Assembly: GCA_027485855.1 (NCBI GenBank)
Contig: JAIXQD010000030.1
Span: 62,001-126,000, forward strand
Direction of reading: 5' to 3'
DNA from: Rickettsiales bacterium
GTDB lineage: Bacteria > Pseudomonadota > Alphaproteobacteria > G027485855
DNA length: 64,000 nucleotides
The notes below the pieces were generated by a model. The model saw nothing but the letters and a program-made list of their open reading frames with translations, ran no database searches and was not told where the DNA came from. The translations under genes were made by a program, and so were the position numbers. Positions 41,332 to 50,729 of this stretch are shown here, in pieces (position 1 is the first letter of the stretch; every line of letters starts with the position of its first letter).

Positions 41332-43977
41332 TTACAGGCTCGGTGCATCCTTAAGGGCGCGGCCAATAATCTCGCGCATATTGGGCGAGAGCGGCCCCGT
41401 TTCCATACGGCGCAATTGTGCCAGCAGCAATTTTTGCCGCACGGGCTCCAGCATTTGCCAATCAATCAGGCGTGTGGCCAAGCGGGCCGCCACTTGCGGG
41501 TTGACGGCATCGCGCGCCAAAACAGCATCGGCCACCAGCTGATAGCCCGAGCCATCAAGCGCATGGAAAGCAGCAAAATTACTGCTAAAGCCGCCAATGA
41601 GTGCGTAAAAATGGTTGGGATTGTCGGCTTGATAAAGCGGGTGCTGCATAAGGCGGGTGGTGTTGCTCAAAGCTTGGCTGCCGCGTGTTTGCAGTTGCAG
41701 CCATTTGGTGACCAGCACCGGATGCTGCCCCCATTTTTGCGCAAAATTATCAAAGGCCGCAATGGCGGGGTTGTTTTTGCCGCCATCATGGGCCTCGGCC
41801 AAAGCGGCAAGGCCACCAATGGTGATGGTCATATTTTGCGCTTTATCAAGGCGTGCGGCATCGGTCGCTAGGGCTGCACCGGTTTTGGGTTCGGCCAATT
41901 GCAAATAGCTGAGCGATAAATTGCGCAAAGCCCGCCGCCCTTGACTGACACCATCTAAAGCCAGCGGGTTATCTTGCGCTAAATCTTGATAGGTGCTGAG
42001 CCATTCTTGCTTAAGCGCTTGGGCCAGCTGTGTGCGCAATTGCAAACGCGCTGTGGCTAGCGCATCGGGGTTGAGGCTGTTGATACTGCCCGCCAATTGG
42101 CTTTCTTGCGGTGGGCTCAGTGCCTCGGCCACCAGCGCGGCATCGCTTTTATAATCGGCCAGTAATTGCTTAAAGGCATCGATGGTGGCGGTATCGATTT
42201 TGCTGTTGGGCTTGGCGTAAAGCGTGCGCATCATCCGCTCGGACAGCATTTGTGCAGCCTCCCAGCGGTTAAAGCCGTTGCTGTCATGCGCCAGTAAATG
42301 CCGCAATTCGGCATCGGTATAATCGCAGTGCAGTTTTATCGGCGCCGAAAAATCACGGAAGAGCGACGGCACCGGCGCACTCGGCACATTAACAAAAGTA
42401 AAGCTTTGCATGGCTTGCGTTAATTCTAACACACGGCTGGTGCCGCCAGCTTTGGCTTCACCCGCCAATTGCAATTGCATCTCGCTGCCATCTTGGGCAA
42501 TCAGCCCCATTTTAACGGGTATCAGCAAGGGCAGTTTTTGTGGCTGCCCTTGTGTGGGCTTGGTCATTTGCGTGAGGATCAGGGTGTAGCTTTGTTTTGC
42601 TGCATCATAATGGCCGCTGGCGGTCACTTCAGGGGTGCCGGCTTGGTCATACCAGCGCATAAAATGGGTTAAATCGCGGCCACTGGCATCGCTCATGGCT
42701 TGCACAAACTCATCGATGCGCACGGCTTGGCCATCATGCCGCTGAAAATATAAATCAGTGCCCGCCCGATAGGATTTTTCGCCTAACAAGGTGTGCAGCA
42801 TGCGCAACAGCTCGGCGCCTTTTTCGTAAATGGTGGCGGTGTAGAAATTATCAATGGCCAGATACTCGGCGGGGCGCACCGGGTGCGCCATGGGGCTGGC
42901 ATCTTCTTTGAATTGCGCTTGGCGTAGCCGCACCACATCTTGAATGCGCTTCAGCGCCCGACTGCGCATATCGGCCGAAAACTCCTGGTCACGAAAAACG
43001 GTCAGGCCTTCTTTAAGGCTGAGCTGAAACCAATCGCGCAAAGTCACGCGGTTGCCCGTCCAATTATGGAAATATTCGTGAGCAATCACGCTTTCCACGC
43101 CATCATAATCGCTGTCGGTGGCGGTCTGCTCGCTGGCCAGCACATATTTGCTGTTAAAAATATTAAGGCCCTTATTTTCCATCGCGCCCATATTAAAAAA
43201 ATCAACCGCAACGATGTTGTACTCATTCAGGTCATAGGCACGGCCATAAACTTGCTCGTCCCACAGCATCGAGCGTTTGAGTGCATCCAGCGCATAGCTG
43301 CATTGCGACTCGCGGCCTTTATCGGCAAAGACGCGCAGTTTTACTTTGCGGCCTTCGCTGGTGGTAAAATCATCTTCCACCACGGCCAAATCGCCCGCTA
43401 CCAGTGCAAATAAATAGCAAGGCTTGGGGTGAGGGTCGGTATAAACCACTTGCTTGCGGCCATCGGGCAAAATGCTTTGGCTGGTTTCGTTGCCATTGCT
43501 GAGCAAGGTTGGCAAGTTGGGCGGCGCGGTGATGGTGACGGTGTAGGTTGCCAGCACATCGGGCCGGTCGGGGAAAAAGGTGATACGGCGGAAGCCTTCG
43601 GCCTCGCATTGGGTGCACAGCGCGCCGTCTGAGGCGTAAAGCCCTTCAAAAGCTTTATTGGTGCTGGGATCGAGTGTGGTGCGCGTGGTGAGTATAAAAT
43701 TATCGGGCACATCATGCAGCGTTAGCCCCTCAGGGGTGTGCGTATGGCGCACAGGTGCCACGCCATTAATGGCCAGATCATCGAGCGAAAGATTATCGCC
43801 TTGCAGCTGGCAATCTTTAGCGCGGGCGGCTTGGGGGTTGCGGCGCATATGCAGCGTACTATGCACAATAACTTTATCGAGGCTTTGAATATCAAAATGC
43901 AGCTCAACCTTATCAACCAGAAAAGCCGGTGGCTGATAATCGGCAAGTTTAATCGGTTGGGCATTTTGTGTTTTCAT
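41332..43977 (-). CDS. pepN: Aminopeptidase N (M1 zinc metallopeptidase)
   Basis: 881 residues, normal for the family. The exopeptidase motif GAMEN (in DFFNMGAMENKGLNIF) and zinc site HEYFHNWTGNR with the downstream Glu (LKEGLTVFRDQEFS) are intact, as is the proton-donor Tyr region (FYTATIYEKGAELLRML). It removes N-terminal residues from peptides in the cytoplasm. Starts MKTQNAQPIKLADYQPPAFL. Single gene; a 15-bp repeat lies at its end. Confidence 0.97.
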   Translation of the reverse strand: MKTQNAQPIKLADYQPPAFLVDKVELHFDIQSLDKVIVHSTLHMRRNPQAARAKDCQLQGDNLSLDDLAINGVAPVRHTHTPEGLTLHDVPDNFILTTRTTLDPSTNKAFEGLYASDGALCTQCEAEGFRRITFFPDRPDVLATYTVTITAPPNLPTLLSNGNETSQSILPDGRKQVVYTDPHPKPCYLFALVAGDLAVVEDDFTTSEGRKVKLRVFADKGRESQCSYALDALKRSMLWDEQVYGRAYDLNEYNIVAVDFFNMGAMENKGLNIFNSKYVLASEQTATDSDYDGVESVIAHEYFHNWTGNRVTLRDWFQLSLKEGLTVFRDQEFSADMRSRALKRIQDVVRLRQAQFKEDASPMAHPVRPAEYLAIDNFYTATIYEKGAELLRMLHTLLGEKSYRAGTDLYFQRHDGQAVRIDEFVQAMSDASGRDLTHFMRWYDQAGTPEVTASGHYDAAKQSYTLILTQMTKPTQGQPQKLPLLIPVKMGLIAQDGSEMQLQLAGEAKAGGTSRVLELTQAMQSFTFVNVPSAPVPSLFRDFSAPIKLHCDYTDAELRHLLAHDSNGFNRWEAAQMLSERMMRTLYAKPNSKIDTATIDAFKQLLADYKSDAALVAEALSPPQESQLAGSINSLNPDALATARLQLRTQLAQALKQEWLSTYQDLAQDNPLALDGVSQGRRALRNLSLSYLQLAEPKTGAALATDAARLDKAQNMTITIGGLAALAEAHDGGKNNPAIAAFDNFAQKWGQHPVLVTKWLQLQTRGSQALSNTTRLMQHPLYQADNPNHFYALIGGFSSNFAAFHALDGSGYQLVADAVLARDAVNPQVAARLATRLIDWQMLEPVRQKLLLAQLRRMETGPLSPNMREIIGRALKDAPSL

Positions 43978-44051
43978 GGGAGGTCACCAAGAAGGCAGGA
44001 ATTGATAAGGACTAATTTTGTAGCACAACCAATGAGCTTTGTTAATGCCCG

Positions 44052-44079
44052 CTAATGCTTATGTTTACTAATGCTTATG
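44052..44079. repeat. Short direct repeat over the sufA stop
   Basis: ctaatgcttatg is present at 44052-44063 and 44068-44079, a 16-bp period; the second copy contains the sufA stop codon. Confidence 0.75.
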
Positions 44080-44484
44080 GCCGCAATGCTCGTCATGGAC
44101 ATGTTCGGCTGTTTCTACCTCGATGGGCTTTGCCGGTTGTTCGGCCTTAAAGCTTTCGCCGCAGCCGCAGCGCTCGGTTTCTTGCGGGTTGTTAAAAACA
44201 AAACCGCTTTTAAGCGCGCTGCTTTGATAGTCAATTTCTGTGCCAATAATAAACAGCAAGGCGCGCGGGTCGATAAACACTGTCACGCCCTTGGCCGTCA
44301 CGCGCTCGTCACCGGCGAGTGGCTCGGCCACATAATCCATTTTATAGCTCATGCCAGCACAGCCGGTATTTTTTACCGATAAGCGCAAGCCTTGCACGGG
44401 GCGCGCACTATTGGCCAGCAGATTTTGCAATTGTGCAGCAGCGGCATCTGTCAGCGTAATGGCGGGCGGTAAAGTTCGGCTCAT
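44068..44484 (-). CDS. sufA: A-type Fe-S carrier SufA/ErpA with a His-rich tail
   Basis: 138 residues. LTDAAAAQLQNLLANSARPV, KNTGCAGMSYKMDY and CGCGESF give the three Cys of an A-type iron-sulfur carrier. The last ~25 residues (VETAEHVHDEHCGHKH) form a His/Glu/Cys-rich tail not usual in SufA, which may bind metal. AGGAG lies 6 nt before the ATG. Last gene of the SUF operon, 26 nt after sufT. Confidence 0.93.
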   Translation of the reverse strand: MSRTLPPAITLTDAAAAQLQNLLANSARPVQGLRLSVKNTGCAGMSYKMDYVAEPLAGDERVTAKGVTVFIDPRALLFIIGTEIDYQSSALKSGFVFNNPQETERCGCGESFKAEQPAKPIEVETAEHVHDEHCGHKH

Positions 44485-44510
44485 GGTGGGCTCCTGTTAG
44501 GTATATGGGC

Positions 44511-44948
44511 TTAAAACATGTTAAGTTCAAGAAGAGCCGCCTCGCTCATGCGGGTTTTTTCCCATGGCGGCTCAAAGGTAATATTCACATCGCACTCGGT
44601 AATATCGGCCAATTGGCCCACAGCGCGTTGCACCATACCGGGCATTTCGCCTGCCACAGGGCAGTTGGGGCTGGTGAGGGTCATATCGACATGCAGCTTA
44701 CCGCCCTCGGCCATATCAAGCCGATAGATAAGACCAAGCTCATAAATATCAACCCGCGGGATCTCTGGGTCGAACACTGTTTTAATTTGCAAAATCACTT
44801 GAGCCAAAAGACCTTCTTCCCAGGCGCTGCCGCTTATGTGCGGAATATGCGGCCCGGTCAGTAAATAACCCAGACTCGTATTCTCGCTGGTATTTTCTGG
44901 CGTAAAGTTGGGGGCTGTGGGCGGTTGTGGGGCGATGGGGCGTTGCAT
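44511..44948 (-). CDS. sufT: SufT / DUF59 (MIP18-type) Fe-S assembly factor
   Basis: 145 residues from the ATG at 44948 (GGAG upstream); the longer frame from 45020 runs through sufU. VFDPEIPRVDIYELGLIYRL and LTSPNCPVAGEMPGMVQRAV are the MIP18 signature, followed by NITFEPPWEKTRMSEAALLE. The ~45-residue N-terminal extension is Pro/Thr/Asn-rich and includes NTSENTS from a short repeat. It helps maturation of Fe-S proteins; it lies 2 nt after sufU. Confidence 0.92.
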   Translation of the reverse strand: MQRPIAPQPPTAPNFTPENTSENTSLGYLLTGPHIPHISGSAWEEGLLAQVILQIKTVFDPEIPRVDIYELGLIYRLDMAEGGKLHVDMTLTSPNCPVAGEMPGMVQRAVGQLADITECDVNITFEPPWEKTRMSEAALLELNMF

Positions 44949-44950
44949 GA

Positions 44951-45412
44951 TTACTCCGTTTTGGCGGTGTCGCTGCCATTCAGCGCTTGGTGTAATGTGT
45001 GCCAAGCCAAGGTGGCACATTTAACCCGCACCGGATAGGTGCGCACACCACTTAAAGCACCCAAGCGCAGCACAGTGTCTTCATCGAGTGCTGCGGGCGG
45101 CGGCAAATCTTGCCCCATGCAGCTTTGCTGCACATAATTGATGGTGTCTTCGGCTTGCGCGGGCGTAAGGCCGCGTATGGCATCAGTCAGCAGCGAGCAA
45201 GAGGCCATAGCAATAGCGCAGCCCTTGCCGGTAAAGGCACATTCGGCCACATAGCCATTTTCAAGGCGCAGATGCAGGCTGATTTGGTCACCACATAAGG
45301 GGTTGTGCCCAAGCCCATGATGCGTGGCGGTGGGCAAATCGCCAAAATTTTTCGGCGTGCGCGCATGCTGCAAAATAATTTCCTGATAGAGGCTTTTAAG
45401 ATCGTCGCTCAT
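44951..45412 (-). CDS. sufU: SufU-type scaffold / sulfur-transfer protein
   Basis: 153 residues. NPLCGDQISL, FTGKGCAIAMASCSLL and YPVRVKCATLAWHTL hold the Cys-Asp-Cys-Cys zinc site, and the last motif is SufU-type rather than IscU-type. In Gram-positive bacteria SufU takes sulfur from SufS in place of SufE; no sufE is seen here. Its start overlaps the sufS stop by 4 nt. Confidence 0.93.
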   Translation of the reverse strand: MSDDLKSLYQEIILQHARTPKNFGDLPTATHHGLGHNPLCGDQISLHLRLENGYVAECAFTGKGCAIAMASCSLLTDAIRGLTPAQAEDTINYVQQSCMGQDLPPPAALDEDTVLRLGALSGVRTYPVRVKCATLAWHTLHQALNGSDTAKTE

Positions 45413-46704
45413 CGGCCGAAAAGCTCCTGCACTTTATGAAGGCCGCTGGCTAAGGCGTCGATATCGCTGGTGGTGGTATAAAGCCCAAAGCTGGCGCGCG
45501 CGGTGGCGGGTAGGCCCAAATGTGTCATCAGCGGCTGCGCGCAATGGTGCCCGGCTCTTATGCAAATATGGGCATCATCTAAAATTGTGCCGATATCATG
45601 CGGGTGTGCGTTGGCCATGGTGAAGGATAATATTCCTGTCTCGCTTTTGCCGATAAAGTTTAAGCCGGCAATATTGCCGCATTGTTGTTGGGCATAGGCC
45701 AGCAAGGCGCTTTCATGGGCAGCAATGCGGGCAAGGCCGATGGTGGCGATATAATCGATGCTGGCGGCAAGGCCAATGGCCTCGGCAATGGCGGGTGTGC
45801 CGGCCTCAAAGCGGTGGGGGGCGTCTCGATAGGTGATGTTATCGAACGCCACGGTGGCAATCATATCGCCGCCTGTTTGGTAGGGCGGCATTTTGGCCAA
45901 CAGCTCGGCTTTGCCATAAAGCACACCAATGCCGGTTGGGCCATAAAGCTTATGGCCAGAAAACACATAAAAATCGGCGCCTAAGCTTTGCATATCGAGC
46001 GGTAGATGACAGGCCGCCTGACAGCCATCAATCAGCGTGATAATGCCGTGCTGTTGGGCATGGGCGCAAATTTCGGCAATGGGGGCGATGGTGCCTAGCG
46101 CGTTAGAAATATGACTGACCGCAATCAGTTTGGTGCGCGGGCTGATGGCGGCCTTTATGGCATCGAGGGTTATTTGCCCGTCGCTATTGATGGGCGCCAC
46201 AATAATTTTTGCGCCAAGGCGCTTGGCCAACGCAACCCACGGCACAATATTAGCGTGATGCTCTAAGGTTGATAAAATAATTTCATCGCCGGCTTTAAGG
46301 TTGGTGCTGCCCCAGCTTTGCGCCACAAGATTAATGGCCTCGGTGGCGCCACGCACAAAAATAATTTCGTGCGTGTGCTTGGCACTGATAAAACGCTGCA
46401 CGCGGCGGCGGGCGGCTTCGTAGGCGTCGGTGGCGCGCTGCGATAATTTATGCACACCGCGATTGATGTTGGCATAATCATTTTCATAGAAGCGCTGCAT
46501 GGCGTCCAAGCAGGTTTTGGGCTTTTGCGCGCTGGCGGCGGTATCAAGATAAACCAAATCAGGGTTGCGGCGCAGCAACGGAAAATCGGCACGATAAGCG
46601 CTTGCATTAAAAACGCTGGGTGCGGCGCAGGCAAAAAGCTCGCTGTTTAAAGCTGCGTCCCTTAAAGCTGGGTTTGTTAAAGTTGGGCTTGGGCACTCAG
46701 CCAT
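45409..46704 (-). CDS. sufS: Cysteine desulfurase SufS
   Basis: PLP enzyme that takes sulfur from cysteine. 431 residues; YLDTAASAQKPKTCLDAM, STLEHHANIVPW, the Schiff-base Lys252 in FSGHKLYGPTGIGVLYGK, and the active Cys in ICIRAGHHCAQPLM, which marks group II (SufS). About 25 extra N-terminal residues come from a 15-bp tandem repeat at 46647-46691, and the start overlaps the end of sufD by 28 nt. Confidence 0.96.
   Translation of the reverse strand: MAECPSPTLTNPALRDAALNSELFACAAPSVFNASAYRADFPLLRRNPDLVYLDTAASAQKPKTCLDAMQRFYENDYANINRGVHKLSQRATDAYEAARRRVQRFISAKHTHEIIFVRGATEAINLVAQSWGSTNLKAGDEIILSTLEHHANIVPWVALAKRLGAKIIVAPINSDGQITLDAIKAAISPRTKLIAVSHISNALGTIAPIAEICAHAQQHGIITLIDGCQAACHLPLDMQSLGADFYVFSGHKLYGPTGIGVLYGKAELLAKMPPYQTGGDMIATVAFDNITYRDAPHRFEAGTPAIAEAIGLAASIDYIATIGLARIAAHESALLAYAQQQCGNIAGLNFIGKSETGILSFTMANAHPHDIGTILDDAHICIRAGHHCAQPLMTHLGLPATARASFGLYTTTSDIDALASGLHKVQELFGR
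46647..46691. repeat. 15-bp in-frame tandem repeat at the sufD/sufS junction
   Basis: ttaaagctgcgtccc, ttaaagctgggtttg and ttaaagttgggcttg (46647-46691) lengthen the SufS N-terminus by 5-residue units and include the sufD stop codon. Confidence 0.88.
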
Positions 46705-47837
46705 TGTTCAACTTCCTGTTCAAGGGTGTGGCGCAAAGGGGTGTCGTGAATATCATTGAGGCTTTCTTGCACATAGGCGCGCACCAACAAATTGCGTGCT
46801 TGCGGCAAGCTTAGCCCGCGCTGGCGCAGGTAAAAAATTTGCGCAGCATCAAGATCGCCCACCGTGGCGCCATGGCTGCATTTGACTGCATCGGCATAAA
46901 TCTCCAGCTCGGGCTTGCTATTGATTTCGGCCGTAGGCGAAAGCAGCAAGGCGCGGTTCAGCTGATAGCCATCGGTTTGTTGTGCTTGCGGCTGCACACG
47001 GATTTTGCCCTGAAATACGCCGCGTGATTGTGCCGACAGCACGCCACGATAAACCTCGCGGCTGCTGGTATGGGGTGCTGCATGGTCGATGAAGCTGGTG
47101 GTGTCGGCATGTTGTGTGCCTTGCATTAAATATGCGCCATTGAGCTGCGTTTGCGCGTCAACCCCGCCAAGGCGTATGGCCATTTCATTGCGCGTGAGCG
47201 CCGCACCCAGCAGCAACGAAAAATTATCGTAAACTGCGTGTGCCGCAAGCTCGGCATTGAGCTTGCTGATAAAATGCACGTTAGGGGCAAAGCGTTGGCA
47301 GCGCGTATGCACCAGCTTCGATTGCTGGGCGAGGTCAATTTCAAGCTGCTGCGTATAAAGCTGCGGCACCGCGTTTTCTGCCGCGCTGTTACCAACATGG
47401 GCATAATGCTCAAGCACCGTAAGGCGCGCATGCGCACCAAGACTAATATGAATAGCGCAATGGGCATTTTGCGGCTGTGGTGCTTGTGTTAATACATGCA
47501 CAATTTTTAACACGGCCGGCATAATGCAGCTGCGTGGGGTGAGGCGAATATGCAAAACCGAGCCCACTTGCTGGCACTGTAAATCGGCGGGCATTTGCCG
47601 CAAATCGGACAGGTCAGGGCGCAACAAACCATTGACCAGCACCAGTTTATAAGTGGGTGCATCGAGCGCCAATAAGCGCGGCACATCGCCCGCCACCAGC
47701 GGCACATCAAGCGGTGCGGCACTAAAATTAATTTTAGCCAGCGGGCGTAAGTCGGTATAGCGCCAGCTCTCACGGATGGGGCGCGGCATGTCGCGTGGTT
47801 CGCCCAAAAGCGGCTGTAAAAAAGCGGGCAGGCTCAT
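46677..47837 (-). CDS. sufD: Fe-S assembly protein SufD
   Basis: 386 residues. The beta-helix core and the C-terminal SufBD motifs are clear: SRGVFQGKIRVQPQAQQTDG, NSKPELEIYADAVKCSHGAT and FYLRQRGLSLPQARNLLVRA. With SufB and SufC it forms the SufBC2D scaffold. The start overlaps the sufC stop by 4 nt. Confidence 0.94.
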   Translation of the reverse strand: MSLPAFLQPLLGEPRDMPRPIRESWRYTDLRPLAKINFSAAPLDVPLVAGDVPRLLALDAPTYKLVLVNGLLRPDLSDLRQMPADLQCQQVGSVLHIRLTPRSCIMPAVLKIVHVLTQAPQPQNAHCAIHISLGAHARLTVLEHYAHVGNSAAENAVPQLYTQQLEIDLAQQSKLVHTRCQRFAPNVHFISKLNAELAAHAVYDNFSLLLGAALTRNEMAIRLGGVDAQTQLNGAYLMQGTQHADTTSFIDHAAPHTSSREVYRGVLSAQSRGVFQGKIRVQPQAQQTDGYQLNRALLLSPTAEINSKPELEIYADAVKCSHGATVGDLDAAQIFYLRQRGLSLPQARNLLVRAYVQESLNDIHDTPLRHTLEQEVEQWLSAQAQL

Positions 47838-48589
47838 GCGGCACGCTCAGCAATACCAAAATGGGCATAGCCATGTTGTTCTAATTGTTGCGCCACTTCA
47901 AAGCCGCCGCTGCGTACAATGCGCCCTTCGGCCAAAATATGCACGGCGTCGGGCTTGATGTAATCGAGCAGGCGCTGATAATGGGTAATCACCAGCATGG
48001 CGCGGTTTTCGGCACGCAGCGCATTGACCCCATCGGCGACAATGCGCAACGCATCAATATCAAGGCCGCTATCGGTTTCATCGAGTATGGCTAATTTGGG
48101 TTGCAACACGGCCATTTGCAGCACTTCAAGGCGCTTTTTTTCGCCGCCCGAAAAACCAACATTCACCGCCCGCTTGAGCATATCTTCGCCAATGCCAAGC
48201 TTTTGCGCGGCACTACGAATAATTTTTAAAAAGCCCACTGCATCCACTTCGGGCTCGCCGCGTGTGCGCCGTTGTGCATTAAGGGCGCTGCGCAAAAAAT
48301 TCATGGTGGTCACGCCCGGAATTTCGACCGGATATTGAAATGCCAAAAATAACCCTAAGGCCGCGCGCTCATCGGGCTCAAGGCCAAGCAGGTTGGTGTC
48401 GTTAAGGGTGGCTGTGCCTTGCGTTACCTCATAGCCATCACGGCCAGACAGCACATAAGCCAGCGTGCTTTTGCCCGCGCCATTGGGCCCCATAATGGCA
48501 TGCACTTGCCCTGCCGGCACATGCAGCGTAAGGCCACGCAATATTTCTTTGCCCGCGATGGTGGCGTGTAAATTATCAATGTTAAACAT
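47834..48589 (-). CDS. sufC: Fe-S assembly ATPase SufC
   Basis: 251 residues. ABC ATPase with Walker A GPNGAGKST, Q-loop FLAFQYPVEIPGV, signature FSGGEKKRLEVLQ, Walker B AILDETDSGLD and the switch His in VITHYQRLLDYI. Drives conformational change of the SufBD scaffold. Its ATG shares one nucleotide with the sufB stop (TGATG). Confidence 0.97.
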   Translation of the reverse strand: MFNIDNLHATIAGKEILRGLTLHVPAGQVHAIMGPNGAGKSTLAYVLSGRDGYEVTQGTATLNDTNLLGLEPDERAALGLFLAFQYPVEIPGVTTMNFLRSALNAQRRTRGEPEVDAVGFLKIIRSAAQKLGIGEDMLKRAVNVGFSGGEKKRLEVLQMAVLQPKLAILDETDSGLDIDALRIVADGVNALRAENRAMLVITHYQRLLDYIKPDAVHILAEGRIVRSGGFEVAQQLEQHGYAHFGIAERAA

Positions 48590-50094
48590 CAGCCGACACT
48601 TCCTTCCAATGAAATGGCTAAAAGTTTTTGTGCTTCCACGGCAAACTCCATAGGTAGTTCGGCCAAAACCTCGCGGCAGAAGCCATTGACAATGAGTGCC
48701 ACGGCTTCTTCTTCAGTAAGGCCACGGCTTTGGCAGTAAAATAATTGGTCTTCGCTGATTTTAGAGGTGGTGGCCTCATGCTCAAGGCGGGCGCTTTGAT
48801 TGCGGCACTCAATGTAAGGCACAGTGTGTGCGCCGCAATGCGCGTTCATCAGCAAACTATCGCATTGCGTGTGGTTGCGGGCATTATGTGCCGAGCGGGC
48901 AATTTTAACGAGGCCCCGATAAGTATTATTGGCTTTACCCGCCGAAATGCCTTTAGCCACAATGGTGCTGCGGGTGTTTTTGCCCAAGTGAATCATTTTG
49001 GTGCCCGTATCGGCCTGCTGATGATGGTTGGTGACTGCAATGCTGTAAAACTCACCCACCGAGTCATCGCCTTGCAGAACGCAGCTGGGATATTTCCAAG
49101 TAATGGCCGAGCCAGTTTCAACCTGTGTCCAGCTGATTTTGCTGCGCGCCCCACGACACGCGCCGCGCTTGGTCACAAAATTATAAATGCCGCCCACGCC
49201 ATTTTCATCGCCAGGGTACCAATTTTGCACTGTGGCATATTTTATGGTGGCGTCATCATGCGCCACGAGTTCAACCACCGCGGCATGCAGCTGGTGTTCG
49301 TCGCGCTTAGGGGCAGTGCAACCCTCAAGGTAAGACACATAACTACCTTCATCGGCAATAATCAGCGTGCGTTCAAACTGGCCGGTATTGGCGGCATTAA
49401 TACGAAAATAGGTAGAAAGCTCCATGGGGCAGCGCACGCCCTTAGGAATATAAACAAAGCTGCCATCGGTAAAGACCGCGCAATTTAAAGCGGCAAAAAA
49501 ATTATCGGCGACAGGCACCACGCTGCCCAAATATTTTTGCACTAATTCGGGCACACGCTGAATAGCATCGCTGATAGAGCAAAAAATAATGCCTTGTTCT
49601 TCCAGTTTGGCTTTAAAAGTGGTGGCCACCGAGACACTGTCAAACACTGCATCCACCGCAATGCTTGGCTCAACACCGGCTAAAATCGCTTGCTCGCTGA
49701 GCGGAATGCCGAGCTTGGCGTAGGTTTTAAGTAATTCGGGGTCAACTTCATCAAGGCTTTTGGGTTTGTTTTGTTGCTTGGGCGCGGCATAATAATATGC
49801 GTCCTGATAATCGATTTTGGGATAGCCCAATTGCGCCCAATCTGGCTCGGTCATGGTCAGCCAGTGCCGGAAAGCGCGCAAACGCCATTGCAGCATCCAT
49901 TCGGGCTCATTTTTTTTGGCCGAGATAAAACGCACAATATCTTCGTTGAGGCCCTTGGGCGCAAATTCGGCCTCAATGTCGGTGACAAAGCCCCATTTAT
50001 ATTTTTGTTCGGTAAGCTCGGTCACTTGCTGCCGCGTTTCGGCAATGCGTTCATCTTCGGTTTTAGCGATGATGGCTTGTGGCGCGGCACTCAT
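48589..50094 (-). CDS. sufB: Fe-S assembly scaffold SufB
   Basis: 501 residues from the ATG at 50094 ([11 protein letters not shown]); a longer frame to 50268 only retranslates the regulator gene. [78 protein letters not shown] and [20 protein letters not shown] are all typical. The start overlaps the regulator stop by 4 nt. Confidence 0.96.
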   Translation of the reverse strand: MSAAPQAIIAKTEDERIAETRQQVTELTEQKYKWGFVTDIEAEFAPKGLNEDIVRFISAKKNEPEWMLQWRLRAFRHWLTMTEPDWAQLGYPKIDYQDAYYYAAPKQQNKPKSLDEVDPELLKTYAKLGIPLSEQAILAGVEPSIAVDAVFDSVSVATTFKAKLEEQGIIFCSISDAIQRVPELVQKYLGSVVPVADNFFAALNCAVFTDGSFVYIPKGVRCPMELSTYFRINAANTGQFERTLIIADEGSYVSYLEGCTAPKRDEHQLHAAVVELVAHDDATIKYATVQNWYPGDENGVGGIYNFVTKRGACRGARSKISWTQVETGSAITWKYPSCVLQGDDSVGEFYSIAVTNHHQQADTGTKMIHLGKNTRSTIVAKGISAGKANNTYRGLVKIARSAHNARNHTQCDSLLMNAHCGAHTVPYIECRNQSARLEHEATTSKISEDQLFYCQSRGLTEEEAVALIVNGFCREVLAELPMEFAVEAQKLLAISLEGSVG

Positions 50095-50576
50095 GACATT
50101 TTTCCTATTTGGTTTCCTATTTGGTTTCCTATTTGCGCACTGTTGGCGATGCTGGGCGCAGCGGGCCTTGCATATGTTGGCGTGCGCAGCATATCGGCCA
50201 AAGTGATGGTCTCCAGCGCCAAACGTACCGCGCGGTTGACTTGGTCCCAGCGGCCGCGAAAACCGCACAGGCTTTCAAGCCCGCAACTGCCCTGACTTTC
50301 GGCGCAGTCGGTGAGCGCAATCGGGCCATCAAGCGCCACAATCATTTCGGCAACCGTTATGCTGTGCGGCGCCCGCGCCAGCCGATAGCCACCTTGCGCG
50401 CCTTGTTTGGTCAGCAATAAACCAGATTTTGCCAGTTTTTTCAAAAGCTTAGCAACAGAAGCCGCAGGCAGGCCACTGTCTTTGGCTAAAATGGCCGCTT
50501 TGTGCCAATCAGGGTGGGCGGCCATATAAGCCAGCAATACCACGGCATAATCGGTCAGTTTTGTGAGCTTTATCAT
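50091..50576 (-). CDS. Rrf2-family regulator of the SUF operon
   Basis: 161 residues. Winged-helix Rrf2 fold ([40 protein letters not shown]) and the cluster-binding Cys in [18 protein letters not shown], fitting the SUF-regulator branch of IscR-like proteins that sense Fe-S status. The C-terminus has [11 protein letters not shown] from a 12-bp tandem repeat at 50101-50136. First gene of the operon running to sufA; a palindrome between its promoter and start may be its own operator. Confidence 0.93.
   Translation of the reverse strand: MIKLTKLTDYAVVLLAYMAAHPDWHKAAILAKDSGLPAASVAKLLKKLAKSGLLLTKQGAQGGYRLARAPHSITVAEMIVALDGPIALTDCAESQGSCGLESLCGFRGRWDQVNRAVRLALETITLADMLRTPTYARPAAPSIANSAQIGNQIGNQIGKMS
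50101..50136. repeat. 12-bp in-frame tandem repeat, three units
   Basis: tttcctatttgg occurs at 50101-50112 and 50113-50124, with a near copy at 50125-50136. It encodes the repeated IGNQ at the end of the Rrf2 protein, just upstream of sufB. Confidence 0.9.
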
Positions 50577-50598
50577 ATCTAAGCCATTGTTTTATATG

Positions 50599-50612
50599 AA
50601 ATAGGACTATTT
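50599..50612. promoter_or_regulatory. Candidate Rrf2/IscR operator
   Basis: aaatag-ga-ctattt is a perfect 6-2-6 inverted repeat lying 23 nt before the regulator ATG and just downstream of the predicted transcription start, a good place for autorepression. Confidence 0.55.
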
Positions 50613-50631
50613 ATAGCCTAATAGCTCTGCT

Positions 50632-50660
50632 TATATCGTCCTCTGGCCGGAAAAAGTCAA
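50632..50660 (-). promoter_or_regulatory. Sigma-70-type promoter of the SUF operon
   Basis: Minus strand TTGACT (50655-50660), 17-nt spacer, GATATA (50632-50637). Transcription would begin near 50625. The divergent PP2C gene starts 70 bp away, so the two may influence each other. Confidence 0.55.
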
Positions 50661-50729
50661 GCTTCCTTAAAGTTATTTCGCAAGTATAAATAATGCGCTA
50701 CAAGAGCGTAGAGCAAAAGGAGCGCACCC

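Noticed and set aside
48589-50268. Longer SufB with 58 extra N-terminal residues
   Set aside because: The extension simply reads the Rrf2 gene in another frame; the ATG at 50094 matches the known SufB N-terminus.
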